Assembly: GCA_965657825.1 (NCBI GenBank)
Contig: CBFHQG010000107.1
Coordinates: 1-7,150, forward strand
Direction of reading: 5' to 3'
Source: M55B157 sp965657825
GTDB taxonomy: Bacteria > Actinomycetota > Actinomycetes > S36-B12
DNA length: 7,150 bases
Positions 1 through 5,577 of the stretch are shown here, one piece after another (the stretch's first letter is position 1; each line of letters begins with the position of its first letter). The position numbers were made by a program, and so were the translations under genes. Under the pieces are notes generated by a model. That model had not been told where the DNA came from, searched no databases, and was given only the letters and a program-made list of their open reading frames with translations.

Positions 1-50
1 GCCCTGCGTCTCTCCCTCTCCGGTCACCGGTCGTCCACCCGAGAAAACGC

Positions 51-86
51 CGGTGGGTGCGGGCCTTCGCGGACCCGCACCCACCG
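51..86 (-). terminator. Hairpin terminator of the binding-protein gene
   Basis: A perfect 13-bp inverted repeat (51-63 against 74-86) encloses a 10-base loop that contains TTCG. On the minus strand it begins 6 bases after the stop codon of the 93-1070 gene and is followed by GCGTTTTCTC, a short T-run. This is the layout of an intrinsic terminator, although the T-tract is only four bases. It suggests that the gene's transcript ends here. Bases 1-50 beyond it show no recognisable gene. Confidence 0.65.
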
Positions 87-92
87 TGGTGG

Positions 93-1070
93 CTAGCCGG
101 AGATGATCCCCTCTGAGACCAGGTACTCGCGTGCCACCGCCGAGGGCTCTTCGCCCTCTGCGGAGACCTTCGCGTTCAGCTCAGCCATGCGCTCGTTGCT
201 GAGAGGAGCCAGGATCGCGTCGACGATCCCCTGGAATGACTCCGGAGCCTCATCGAACTTTTCCTGACGGATCGTCGCTGAGACGTTGTAGATGATGTTC
301 ACGCCTGGATCCTCGACGAGGGTCAGGTTGAGTGCCGGGATCCGGCCGTCAGTGGTGAACACCTCACCGAAGGTGCAGTTGTTGTTCGCAGTCTCGGTGT
401 AGATCACACCCGTATCGAGGATCCGCTCCTGATCAGCGGGGAGTTCGATCCCGGTCGCTTCCTCGGTGAGGATGAGACCATCGGGGCGATCGGGGAACTC
501 CGACTCCATACACACGACGGCGTCGGGGTTATCCCGGACGTACTCCATCATCGTCTGCAGGGTGAAGGGACCGCCATTGGCCTCGGTCACCGCGGGACTG
601 GAGGCGAAACCATAGGTGTTGTTGAACGGCGAGCGACCAATCCACACGATGCCGTTCTCCTCCAGATCGAGCTCGCGCACACCATTGGTGAGCTCTACCG
701 AATCGAAGCTCGGGTCCTCCTGGCCGAGGTGAACCGTCCAGCCGGTGCCGTTGTACTCCATGTAGACGTCGATCTCGCCGGACAGCAGGGCCTGGCGAGC
801 GACGCTTGTGCCACCGAGGTTGACCTTGTCATCGACCTCAGCGCCCGCAGCCCCGAAGGCCTGCACCATCATCTGGCCGAGAATCAACTGCTCGTCGAAG
901 TCCTTGGACCCCACACTGACACTGATTCCGTTCAGCGAGTACTGCGACACCACGGTGTCACCGCCCGAGGTCGGCGACGTGTCACCACCGCTGTCGCTTC
1001 CCCCGCAGGCAGCCAGGACCAGGGCTCCAACACTGGCCACTGCTGCGATTTTCCAATTCATACGTGCCAT
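93..1070 (-). CDS. Glycine betaine/choline-type ABC transporter substrate-binding lipoprotein
   Basis: This is the extracellular, lipid-anchored receptor of an osmoprotectant ABC importer (OpuAC/ProX-like fold, OpuBC/OpuCC/OsmF type). It would capture betaine, choline or a related quaternary amine and deliver it to a membrane permease. Residues 1-21 form a lipoprotein signal peptide ending in the lipobox LAAC, with Cys22 as the acylation site, followed by a Gly/Ser/Asp/Thr-rich linker to about residue 45. The mature domain starts with VSVGSKDFDEQLILGQM and contains DVYMEYNGTGW, close to the family's YxEYTGT motif. Further on come CMESEFPDRPDGL and CTFGEVFTTDGRI, also typical of the family; their cysteines could pair. 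The length of 325 residues is normal for the family. The ATG at 1070 is chosen because GAGAGGAG (1081-1088) lies 10 bases upstream; a second ATG three codons in is too far from it. A terminator follows and a divergent gene lies upstream, so the gene appears to be transcribed alone. The exact ligand cannot be read from the sequence. Confidence 0.9.
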   Translation of the reverse strand: MARMNWKIAAVASVGALVLAACGGSDSGGDTSPTSGGDTVVSQYSLNGISVSVGSKDFDEQLILGQMMVQAFGAAGAEVDDKVNLGGTSVARQALLSGEIDVYMEYNGTGWTVHLGQEDPSFDSVELTNGVRELDLEENGIVWIGRSPFNNTYGFASSPAVTEANGGPFTLQTMMEYVRDNPDAVVCMESEFPDRPDGLILTEEATGIELPADQERILDTGVIYTETANNNCTFGEVFTTDGRIPALNLTLVEDPGVNIIYNVSATIRQEKFDEAPESFQGIVDAILAPLSNERMAELNAKVSAEGEEPSAVAREYLVSEGIISG

Positions 1071-1105
1071 GAAAAAGGCTCTCCTCTCAACGCTTTCGTG
1101 CAGAG

Positions 1106-1140
1106 TCGTTACTCCGCTAACGAAATTAGCGTTGCGAGTA
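1106..1140. promoter_or_regulatory. Compound inverted repeat, candidate operator of the binding-protein gene
   Basis: Two overlapping perfect dyads share bases. CGCTAA (1115-1120) pairs with TTAGCG (1126-1131) across CGAAA and is flanked by TACTC (1110-1114) and its complement GAGTA (1136-1140). TCGTTA (1106-1111) also pairs with TAACGA (1118-1123). The site lies 36-70 bases upstream of the binding-protein start codon. On the minus strand TAATTT within it (1123-1128) could act as a weak -10 element. Its symmetry and position fit a repressor operator, or an mRNA leader with alternative folds. No bound regulator can be named. Confidence 0.4.
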
Positions 1141-1195
1141 GGGCCTTTTGACCGCGTGTCTCACGTGACCCCCAGAGCGCGAGGAAACACGGGAT

Positions 1196-1226
1196 AAACC
1201 TGCGACTCTTTACACAAACCTGCGAC
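1196..1226. repeat. Tandem 11-bp direct repeat, 20-bp period
   Basis: AAACCTGCGAC occurs exactly at 1196-1206 and again at 1216-1226, separated by TCTTTACAC. The 20-bp period is close to two helical turns, so two protein molecules could bind the same DNA face. It lies about 126 bases upstream of the binding-protein start and about 221 bases upstream of the PhzF-like start, so it could serve either promoter. TTTACA at 1209-1214 resembles a -35 box, but the hexamer 17 bases downstream (TGAGAT) is a poor -10. Confidence 0.45.
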
Positions 1227-1305
1227 ATGACTGAGATGGTGATCGTTACTCGATCGTGACGGCGTCACCACTGTCTGCACCCAGTGTGACCTGGCACACA
1301 GTCAT

Positions 1306-1321
1306 CGCGGAAATTTCCACG
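1306..1321. promoter_or_regulatory. Palindrome centred on GGAAATTTCC
   Basis: GGAAATTTCC (1309-1318) is a perfect 10-bp palindrome. With one mismatch (C1308 against A1319) the symmetry extends outward to C1306 and G1321. It is centred about 133 bases upstream of the PhzF-like start codon, in otherwise non-coding DNA. The AT-rich core in GC-rich surroundings and the symmetry fit a dimeric regulator site. I cannot name the regulator, and chance is not excluded. Confidence 0.3.
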
Positions 1322-1446
1322 CGTCGGCAATCCGGGATACTTGCTCTCGGCCTCGCATCGATGGCGAAAGGATTATCTCAAGAAGCTGCGCGAGTTTGGC
1401 CTTACCTGACCCGTCGAGCAAGAACGAAGCCTGCCAGGATGCGCCC

Positions 1447-2292
1447 ATGAGCTCCGCTGCAGCACCCCGCCCCTTCGCCCAGGTCGATGTCTTCACCGAT
1501 CAACCGACCCTGGGCAATCCCGTGGCGGTGGTGCTCGATGGTGCGGGGCTTACCACCCAGGACATGCTCGACTTCACCGCCTGGACGAACCTGTCCGAGG
1601 CGACCTTCGTCCTGCCTCCCACCACCTCCGAAGCCGACTACCGGGTCCGGATCTTCTGCCCGGGTCGAGAACTCCCCTTCGCTGGTCACCCCGCGCTGGG
1701 TACCGCCCACGCCTGGCTCGCCACCGGTGGTGTTCCCCGGTCTGATGCGATCGTGCAGGAGTGCGGGGCCGGCTTGGTGCGCATCCGCCGATCAGGCGAC
1801 ACCCTCGCGTTCGCTGCTCCCCCGCTGGTTCGCGGAGGTCCTCTGCCCGATGGGAACGTCGAGATTCTCCTGCGGGGCCTCGGACTGCAGCCCGACGATG
1901 TAGTCGATCACCAGTGGTGCGATAACGGACCCGGCTGGCAGTCACTGCTGCTGCGAGATGCCAGCACTGTGCTCGAGGTCGTACCCGATCCTCTCACTCT
2001 CGCAGGGCTCGACGTCGGGATCGCAGCACTCAGCGACGCTGACGGCGTAGACCTCGAGGTGCGGGCATTCTTCCCAGGCAATGCGGGTTTAACCGAGGAC
2101 CCGGTCACCGGTTCGCTCAATGCGTCGCTCGCCCAGTGGCTCATTCCCTCAAGGCGACTGCCGTCGCGCTACACCGCACGACAGGGCACAGCGATGGCCC
2201 GGTCTGGGCGAGTCCACGTGGAAGCGATCGACGACGACATCTGGATCGGCGGTTCGTGTATCACTGTGATCAACGGCACCGTAAGTCTCTAG
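1447..2292 (+). CDS. PhzF-family isomerase/epimerase
   Basis: The predicted 281-residue cytoplasmic protein has the duplicated diaminopimelate-epimerase-like fold of the PhzF family. In phenazine producers PhzF isomerises trans-2,3-dihydro-3-hydroxyanthranilate; most other family members have no known substrate. The key residues of characterised PhzF are all matched. NLSEATF supplies the general acid/base Glu51 and FAGHPALGTA supplies His81. EDPVTGS at 217-223 supplies Asp218 and Ser223, with the same five-residue spacing as Asp208/Ser213 in Pseudomonas PhzF. The protein opens with PFAQVDVFTDQPTLGNP, the usual family start. I chose the ATG at 1447 because AGGA (1436-1439) lies 7 bases upstream; an in-frame ATG at 1396 would add 17 residues unlike the family. 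No other phenazine gene is visible, so a phenazine role is not supported. The gene converges on the small gene at 2366-2707 and appears monocistronic. Confidence 0.88.
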   Translation: MSSAAAPRPFAQVDVFTDQPTLGNPVAVVLDGAGLTTQDMLDFTAWTNLSEATFVLPPTTSEADYRVRIFCPGRELPFAGHPALGTAHAWLATGGVPRSDAIVQECGAGLVRIRRSGDTLAFAAPPLVRGGPLPDGNVEILLRGLGLQPDDVVDHQWCDNGPGWQSLLLRDASTVLEVVPDPLTLAGLDVGIAALSDADGVDLEVRAFFPGNAGLTEDPVTGSLNASLAQWLIPSRRLPSRYTARQGTAMARSGRVHVEAIDDDIWIGGSCITVINGTVSL

Positions 2293-2365
2293 CCCCTCCA
2301 GCACTCGAGCCTCCACAGCGAACTCCCGATTACACAGCTCGAATGTTGTGCTCTTCATCGCACAC

Positions 2366-2707
2366 TCAGCTCAGACGGGTTCGCAAGTCGGCAAAGATTG
2401 CGGTCAGCTCATCGCTGGCCTTCTTGGCACCCACGGCACCGCCCATCAAGAACGAAGTCGCTGCATCGCTCACACCGCCATCGAGGATTGTGCCTGAGGC
2501 AGATTCCGCATAGAGGTCGAATCGAAAATCCATTCGCTGCGCGAAACCGCCGAGAAGCACATTTCGGCCGGCGCTACCCCTCGAGGCCCGCCAGGACCAA
2601 TCTGACAGGCTCACGGTGGCATATCCGCTTTCGGCCAGGACGTTCCATAGCGCCTGCCTGACAACGGCCGGCTCGGCGGTGTAGCGGTCGCGCATGCTCA
2701 AGGACAC
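2366..2707 (-). CDS. Small hypothetical protein, possibly leaderless
   Basis: I do not recognise this 113-residue protein. It has no signal peptide, membrane segment or metal motif. The N-terminal half contains AVVRQALWNVLAESGYATVS followed by SDWSWRASRGSAGRN, then a run that reads like beta strands (GGFAQRMDFRFDLYAES). The end, from GGAVGAKKASDELTAIFADL onward, looks helical and amphipathic. Codons are rich in G or C at third positions like those of its neighbours, and no comparable plus-strand frame covers it, so it is probably real. The start is taken as GTG at 2707. No Shine-Dalgarno sequence precedes it, but a -10-like TAATCT lies 6 bases upstream, which would put the transcript start on or next to the GTG. 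An in-frame ATG at 2695 is the alternative and also lacks a ribosome site. The gene converges with the PhzF-like gene across 73 bases. Confidence 0.6.
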   Translation of the reverse strand: MSLSMRDRYTAEPAVVRQALWNVLAESGYATVSLSDWSWRASRGSAGRNVLLGGFAQRMDFRFDLYAESASGTILDGGVSDAATSFLMGGAVGAKKASDELTAIFADLRTRLS

Positions 2708-2713
2708 GAGGGC

Positions 2714-2719
2714 AGATTA
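2714..2719 (-). promoter_or_regulatory. Candidate -10 element for leaderless expression
   Basis: TAATCT (minus strand) matches four of six bases of the TATAAT consensus and sits six bases before the GTG at 2707. Transcription normally begins about seven bases after the -10, so the mRNA would begin at or beside the start codon, a common arrangement in actinomycetes. TTGATC lies further upstream (2743-2748 in plus coordinates), but the 22-base spacing is too long for a standard -35. Confidence 0.35.
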
Positions 2720-2803
2720 GCGCCATGAACCCGTGCGCAGAGATCAATTGACACACCGACCCGCGGTTCGGGTTCCCTGGGAGATCGGTGTACCAACGCG
2801 CCT

Positions 2804-2872
2804 CGGGTCACCCGCCTTCGCGATACACCGCCCGTCAGCGCACGCCGACGGGCGAGTTCCGCGAAGGACCCG
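2804..2872. repeat. Long nested inverted repeat in the intergenic region
   Basis: The region 2708-2986 (279 bases) lies between the divergent small gene and the response-regulator gene and holds no convincing gene. Its main content is a three-tier inverted repeat. Inner arms CGCCCGTC (2829-2836) and GACGGGCG (2847-2854) enclose a 10-base loop. Middle arms CCTTCGCG (2815-2822) and CGCGAAGG (2860-2867) flank them. CGGGT (2804-2808) can pair with ACCCG (2868-2872). That gives 21 possible base pairs, interrupted by short internal loops. No T-run follows on either side, so it is not a standard intrinsic terminator. It could be a cruciform or protein site, a structured leader of the response-regulator mRNA, or a small RNA. 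A smaller hairpin, ACCCG/CGGGT, lies at 2759-2773. I see no clear promoter for the two-component operon. Confidence 0.55.
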
Positions 2873-2974
2873 GCTGCCGACCATGGCGCCAGTGCCACAC
2901 AATTGCCCTATTCCTCCACAGCACAGGCAGTACCCGGATGATGTGACCGTGCCAGTCCCTCAGGCTCAGACGTC

Positions 2975-2978
2975 AGGA
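2975..2978 (+). promoter_or_regulatory. Ribosome binding site deciding the regulator start
   Basis: AGGA lies 8 bases before the GTG at 2987 and overlaps the first base of the in-frame ATG at 2978. A Shine-Dalgarno sequence cannot serve a start codon it overlaps, so GTG 2987 is the better start. The resulting N-terminus, MTRVLLVEDD, is also the usual beginning of a receiver domain. Confidence 0.6.
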
Positions 2979-2986
2979 TGGGTTCG

Positions 2987-3625
2987 GTGACCCGCGTCCT
3001 CCTCGTCGAGGACGACGGTTTCACGCGCATGCTCCTGTGCAGCCAATTGCGGGAGTTGGGGCACGATGTTGTGGCCGAAGTCGCATCCGCTGCAGATGGC
3101 ATCGCTGTGCTGAAAGTCTGCCAACCTGACCTGGCCATCCTCGATCTCGATCTCGGCCCCGGTCCTACCGGAGTCGACCTGGCATACGCGATCCGCAAGG
3201 CGCTACCCCGGGCGGGGATCCTCATGCTTTCGACGTATGTCGATATCCGCCTGATCGGCGATTTCCGCCCGCTCCCCGTGGGCGCTGTCTTCATGGTGAA
3301 GCGGTCGCTCACCGATACAGAGGCCTTGGAATCCGCCATGACCATGGCCCTGTTGCGCGAGCCCGCTCAGCCGGTGAGCCCTGGAGCGCTTGGCATGCCT
3401 CGATTACGGGATGGCCAACTGGAGATCATGAGGCTGATCGCCTACGGCTATACCAATGCCGAAATCGCCAAGAAGCGATCCCTCGAGGAAGCATCCGTCG
3501 CCAAAGCAATCGCACGTCTGCTGCAGCAACTCGGCTTGACGGTGACACCGGAGCGTAACGTTCGAGTGCTGATCACCCAGGCATACTTCGCCCTCCTGAG
3601 CGGCCCTGGAACAACACGGGCATGA
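2987..3625 (+). CDS. Response regulator, NarL/LuxR type with variant helix-turn-helix
   Basis: This cytoplasmic DNA-binding regulator (212 residues from GTG 2987, 215 from ATG 2978) is presumably phosphorylated by the kinase encoded next to it. Receiver domain, about 1-120: the acidic pair Glu8/Asp9/Asp10 in LLVEDD, the likely phosphoacceptor Asp53 in AILDLDLG, Ser82/Thr83 in LMLSTY, and the conserved Lys105 in FMVKRSL. C-terminal domain, about 138-200: LRDGQLEIMRLIAYGYTNAE matches the first part of a LuxR/GerE helix-turn-helix. The second part, KRSLEEASVAKAIARLLQQL, departs from the usual SxxTVKxHxxxIxxKL pattern at the recognition helix. The gene overlaps the kinase gene by ATGA, so the two are translationally coupled, regulator first. 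Targets are unknown; autoregulation through the inverted repeat upstream is possible but not shown. Confidence 0.88.
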   Translation: MTRVLLVEDDGFTRMLLCSQLRELGHDVVAEVASAADGIAVLKVCQPDLAILDLDLGPGPTGVDLAYAIRKALPRAGILMLSTYVDIRLIGDFRPLPVGAVFMVKRSLTDTEALESAMTMALLREPAQPVSPGALGMPRLRDGQLEIMRLIAYGYTNAEIAKKRSLEEASVAKAIARLLQQLGLTVTPERNVRVLITQAYFALLSGPGTTRA

Positions 3626-5415
3626 CGAATACTTCGCCACGTCGCGAGTGGTTCGCCACACGCGACGTCTCCCCTGCCACCACCCTGCACATCATGCTGC
3701 CCGTGTTGATCGGCGCCAGCGTGGTGGCCTTCATCATCCCCCTGCTCATCTCACCTGAGGCCATGCCGAGACCTGAGCCGTTCACCGTCACCACGGCGAT
3801 CGGCCTACTGGGGGTCAGTCTGGCTGTAGGGCTACTCGCCGCAGCATGGGTGTGGACAGAGGCGGCACTCGCTCGGGCTCGAGGGCACACCGACCTCGTC
3901 CTGTTCGTCGGCATGTACGCGATCGGCGGCGGACTAGCGGGCGTTGTGATGGTGATCGGACTTCCGATCATCGGCTTCCAAGGCCGTGCTCCCGCCGTTG
4001 TTCCCATCCTGAGTCTGGGTGCGATGGCTGCCTGGACCGCGCTCACGCTGGGAACGGTCCGCGAAGCACGCCAGCGCGTCCGTGCCACCCGCAGGGCCAT
4101 GGTCGAACAGGCCGCTGCCGTGGTGTTGGCCAGCGAGAGCCAGTCGGCATTGATCTCAGATCTGCGTCATCAGTTGAATAGCGACCTGGAGGGCTCTCTG
4201 CGACCCACCTTCGATCGCACGGCGAGGCGTTTGGACTTCGAGGCAGACTTCGCAAAGGACCGCGTCGCATCAACCGCTGCTGAGGTATTGACGGAGCTCA
4301 CCGAGGCGTCGGTGCGCCCCTTCAGCAGGATTCTCGATCGTCGCGCTCGACACCCTGATGATCGTCGGGGGCCGATTGCATTCATTCGGGGCGTCGCCCG
4401 TCGGCAGCCGTTCCGTCCGGTTCCCGTGGCTCTCATCTTCATCATCACAAGCCTGGCCGATACGTGGACGGGGGGAGATCCAGTTCCGCCGCTAACCGCC
4501 ACCGTGATCGGGGTGGTGTGTATCGGCGTGATTCTGGGTGTCGGAAACCTCCTGATGCGGCGATGGCCACAGCGGCATAGCGCGGTATTCGTCTCGAGCT
4601 TCGTCGTCCTACAGATTCCGACCGTTGTGTGGATTGTGTGGAACGAATCCATGTTGACTCCCCGGGCATTGGGTGAGATCACCGTGACGATCCTGGTCAG
4701 CGCCTGCATCGTCTGGCTCACTTCGGGAGTTGGCCAATGGCAGGCGCCAGAGGCTGAACTCCTTTCCATCTACGCCGACGACTTGGACACTGCGCGTATC
4801 GAAGTTCTCGCTCAGGGTGAAGTACTGAGGACGATTACTAAGGAGGCCGCGCGCACCCTGCACGGTTCGGTGCAATCCCAGCTCACGGCCTGCATCTTGG
4901 CTCTCGATCGTGCCGCGCAGGATGACGACATGGATGCTCACGCTCAGGCGATCTCTCGAGCAAGACACGTTCTCAGCCAGCCTTGGTCCTCCCTGTCCAC
5001 CGAAGAGCCATTGGGTGACATCGACGGTCTGGTCAAGGAGAAGGTCGCCATGTGGCAGGGGCTCGCAGGAATCACAACCTACGTCGATCCGAATCTTCGA
5101 GACTGTCGGGGGCCGACTGCCCTACGCGTCGCCGAAATCGTCGAGGAGGGCATCTGCAACGCGGTACGCCACGGTGAGGCCGACACCGTGTCGGTTCACG
5201 TCGAGCAGGTCGTGGAACCAGTGCGCTACGTCCGGATCCGCGTCGCAGACGACGGCCAAGGCATCGGAGAATGGATCCCAGGCTTGGGAACGGCATACGT
5301 GGACGAGGCCTGCAAAGGTCGATGGAGTCTGCAAACCTCCCCCACCGGCGGTGGACTGCTCGACGCCTGGATCCTTGCAGAGCCAGGGACCGATGACGTA
5401 ACTCCACCGCATTGA
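3622..5415 (+). CDS. Membrane sensor histidine kinase, NarX/UhpB-like with LHG motif
   Basis: This 597-residue membrane protein should sense a signal and control phosphorylation of the adjoining regulator. It has two groups of four predicted membrane segments, about 22-44, 57-78, 92-115 and 123-145, then about 267-281, 291-312, 320-339 and 351-368. Between them lies a charged, helical, probably cytoplasmic linker (146-265) containing ASVRPFSRIL. The catalytic end follows. The dimerisation helix has EAARTLHGSVQSQL with the likely phosphoacceptor His414. The ATPase domain shows the N box EEGICNAVRHG (Asn513), the G1 box DDGQGI (Asp543-Ile548) and a GGGLL G2-like box (Gly576-578). The residue after His414 is Gly, where NarX-type kinases have Asp, and the DxxxQ phosphatase motif is out of register. 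The ATG overlaps the regulator's stop codon and has only a weak ribosome site, so translation is probably coupled. The stimulus is not evident. Confidence 0.85.
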   Translation: MTNTSPRREWFATRDVSPATTLHIMLPVLIGASVVAFIIPLLISPEAMPRPEPFTVTTAIGLLGVSLAVGLLAAAWVWTEAALARARGHTDLVLFVGMYAIGGGLAGVVMVIGLPIIGFQGRAPAVVPILSLGAMAAWTALTLGTVREARQRVRATRRAMVEQAAAVVLASESQSALISDLRHQLNSDLEGSLRPTFDRTARRLDFEADFAKDRVASTAAEVLTELTEASVRPFSRILDRRARHPDDRRGPIAFIRGVARRQPFRPVPVALIFIITSLADTWTGGDPVPPLTATVIGVVCIGVILGVGNLLMRRWPQRHSAVFVSSFVVLQIPTVVWIVWNESMLTPRALGEITVTILVSACIVWLTSGVGQWQAPEAELLSIYADDLDTARIEVLAQGEVLRTITKEAARTLHGSVQSQLTACILALDRAAQDDDMDAHAQAISRARHVLSQPWSSLSTEEPLGDIDGLVKEKVAMWQGLAGITTYVDPNLRDCRGPTALRVAEIVEEGICNAVRHGEADTVSVHVEQVVEPVRYVRIRVADDGQGIGEWIPGLGTAYVDEACKGRWSLQTSPTGGGLLDAWILAEPGTDDVTPPH

Positions 5416-5453
5416 GCAACCTCCGAGGTGGAGGGGACGAGAACCGGTTGTCG

Positions 5454-5492
5454 AACGTGGGTGACTTAAGCATGGTCTTAGCACCACGTTTT
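5454..5492 (+). terminator. Candidate terminator after the two-component operon
   Basis: AACGTGG (5454-5460) pairs with CCACGTT (5484-5490); with one bulged G the stem extends to about 9 bp. TAAG/CTTA (5467-5470 and 5477-5480) pair inside it. The 3' arm runs into TTTT (5489-5492). It lies 39 bases after the kinase stop codon. The long loop and short T-run make it a modest terminator. A smaller dyad, CCTCC/GGAGG at 5420-5434, lies immediately after the stop. If functional, the terminator gives the 5578 gene its own transcript. Confidence 0.4.
5474..5488 (+). repeat. Copy 1 of the shared leader motif GGTnnTAGCACCACG
   Basis: GGTCTTAGCACCACG here matches GGTGCTAGCACCACG at 6294-6308 at 13 of 15 positions, with an exact shared 10-mer TAGCACCACG. 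This copy ends 89 bases before the start codon of the 5578 gene and overlaps the candidate terminator. A second shared 9-mer, AGCGCTGGT, lies at 5519-5527 here and at 6265-6273 in the other leader. It may be a common regulator site. Confidence 0.35.
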
Positions 5493-5577
5493 CCGGAATT
5501 GGCGGCGATCCGGGGGCTAGCGCTGGTGTGCTCTCCTGCGAGTCGGGCACGCCAACAACCACCACGCGGAGGTCGCC

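Larger units (their letters stand above)
1071..1446. other. Divergent intergenic region with several dyads
   Basis: These 376 bases separate the minus-strand binding-protein gene from the plus-strand PhzF-like gene and must hold both promoters. I see no convincing gene. The short open frames here have neither a good ribosome site nor a recognisable protein. The region contains a compound dyad at 1106-1140, an 8-bp palindrome TCACGTGA at 1161-1168, an 11-bp direct repeat at 1196-1226, and a 5-bp dyad GATCG/CGATC at 1241-1255. It also holds GTGTG/CACAC at 1284-1299 and the palindrome GGAAATTTCC at 1309-1318. The 9-mer TCGTTACTC occurs at both 1106-1114 and 1243-1251. I could not assign a convincing -35/-10 pair to either gene. 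Confidence 0.6.

Noticed and set aside
729..1197. Plus-strand open frames opposite the binding-protein gene.
   Set aside because: They lie antisense to a clear lipoprotein gene and have no recognisable protein character; they are shadows.
1256..1450. A 64-codon plus-strand frame before the PhzF-like gene.
   Set aside because: It has no ribosome site and no recognisable motif, and it runs through the dyads of the control region.
20..2112. The 12-mer CCGGTCACCGGT occurs at 20-31 and 2101-2112.
   Set aside because: The second copy encodes the conserved EDPVTGS motif and the word is built of common GC-rich, half-palindromic sequence, so chance is likely.
2347..2364. A 5-bp hairpin, TGTGC/GCACA, after the small minus-strand gene as a terminator.
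   Set aside because: The stem is short, the loop is 8 bases and no T-run follows, so it is too weak to list.
2398..2661. A plus-strand frame opposite the small hypothetical gene.
   Set aside because: The protein is Arg/His/Pro-rich in the manner of antisense reading, with no start signal.
2903..2933. TTGCCC as a -35 for the two-component operon.
   Set aside because: The downstream hexamers at proper spacing do not resemble TATAAT.
2733..2990. An 85-codon plus-strand frame before the response regulator.
   Set aside because: It crosses the long inverted repeat and reads as Arg/Pro-rich low-complexity sequence; no ribosome site.
4170..4769. A long minus-strand frame (199 codons) inside the kinase gene.
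   Set aside because: It is antisense to conserved membrane segments and its composition is Thr/Arg-rich, typical of a shadow frame.
5499..5527. TTGGCG as a -35 for the 5578 gene.
   Set aside because: No acceptable -10 lies 16-18 bases downstream.
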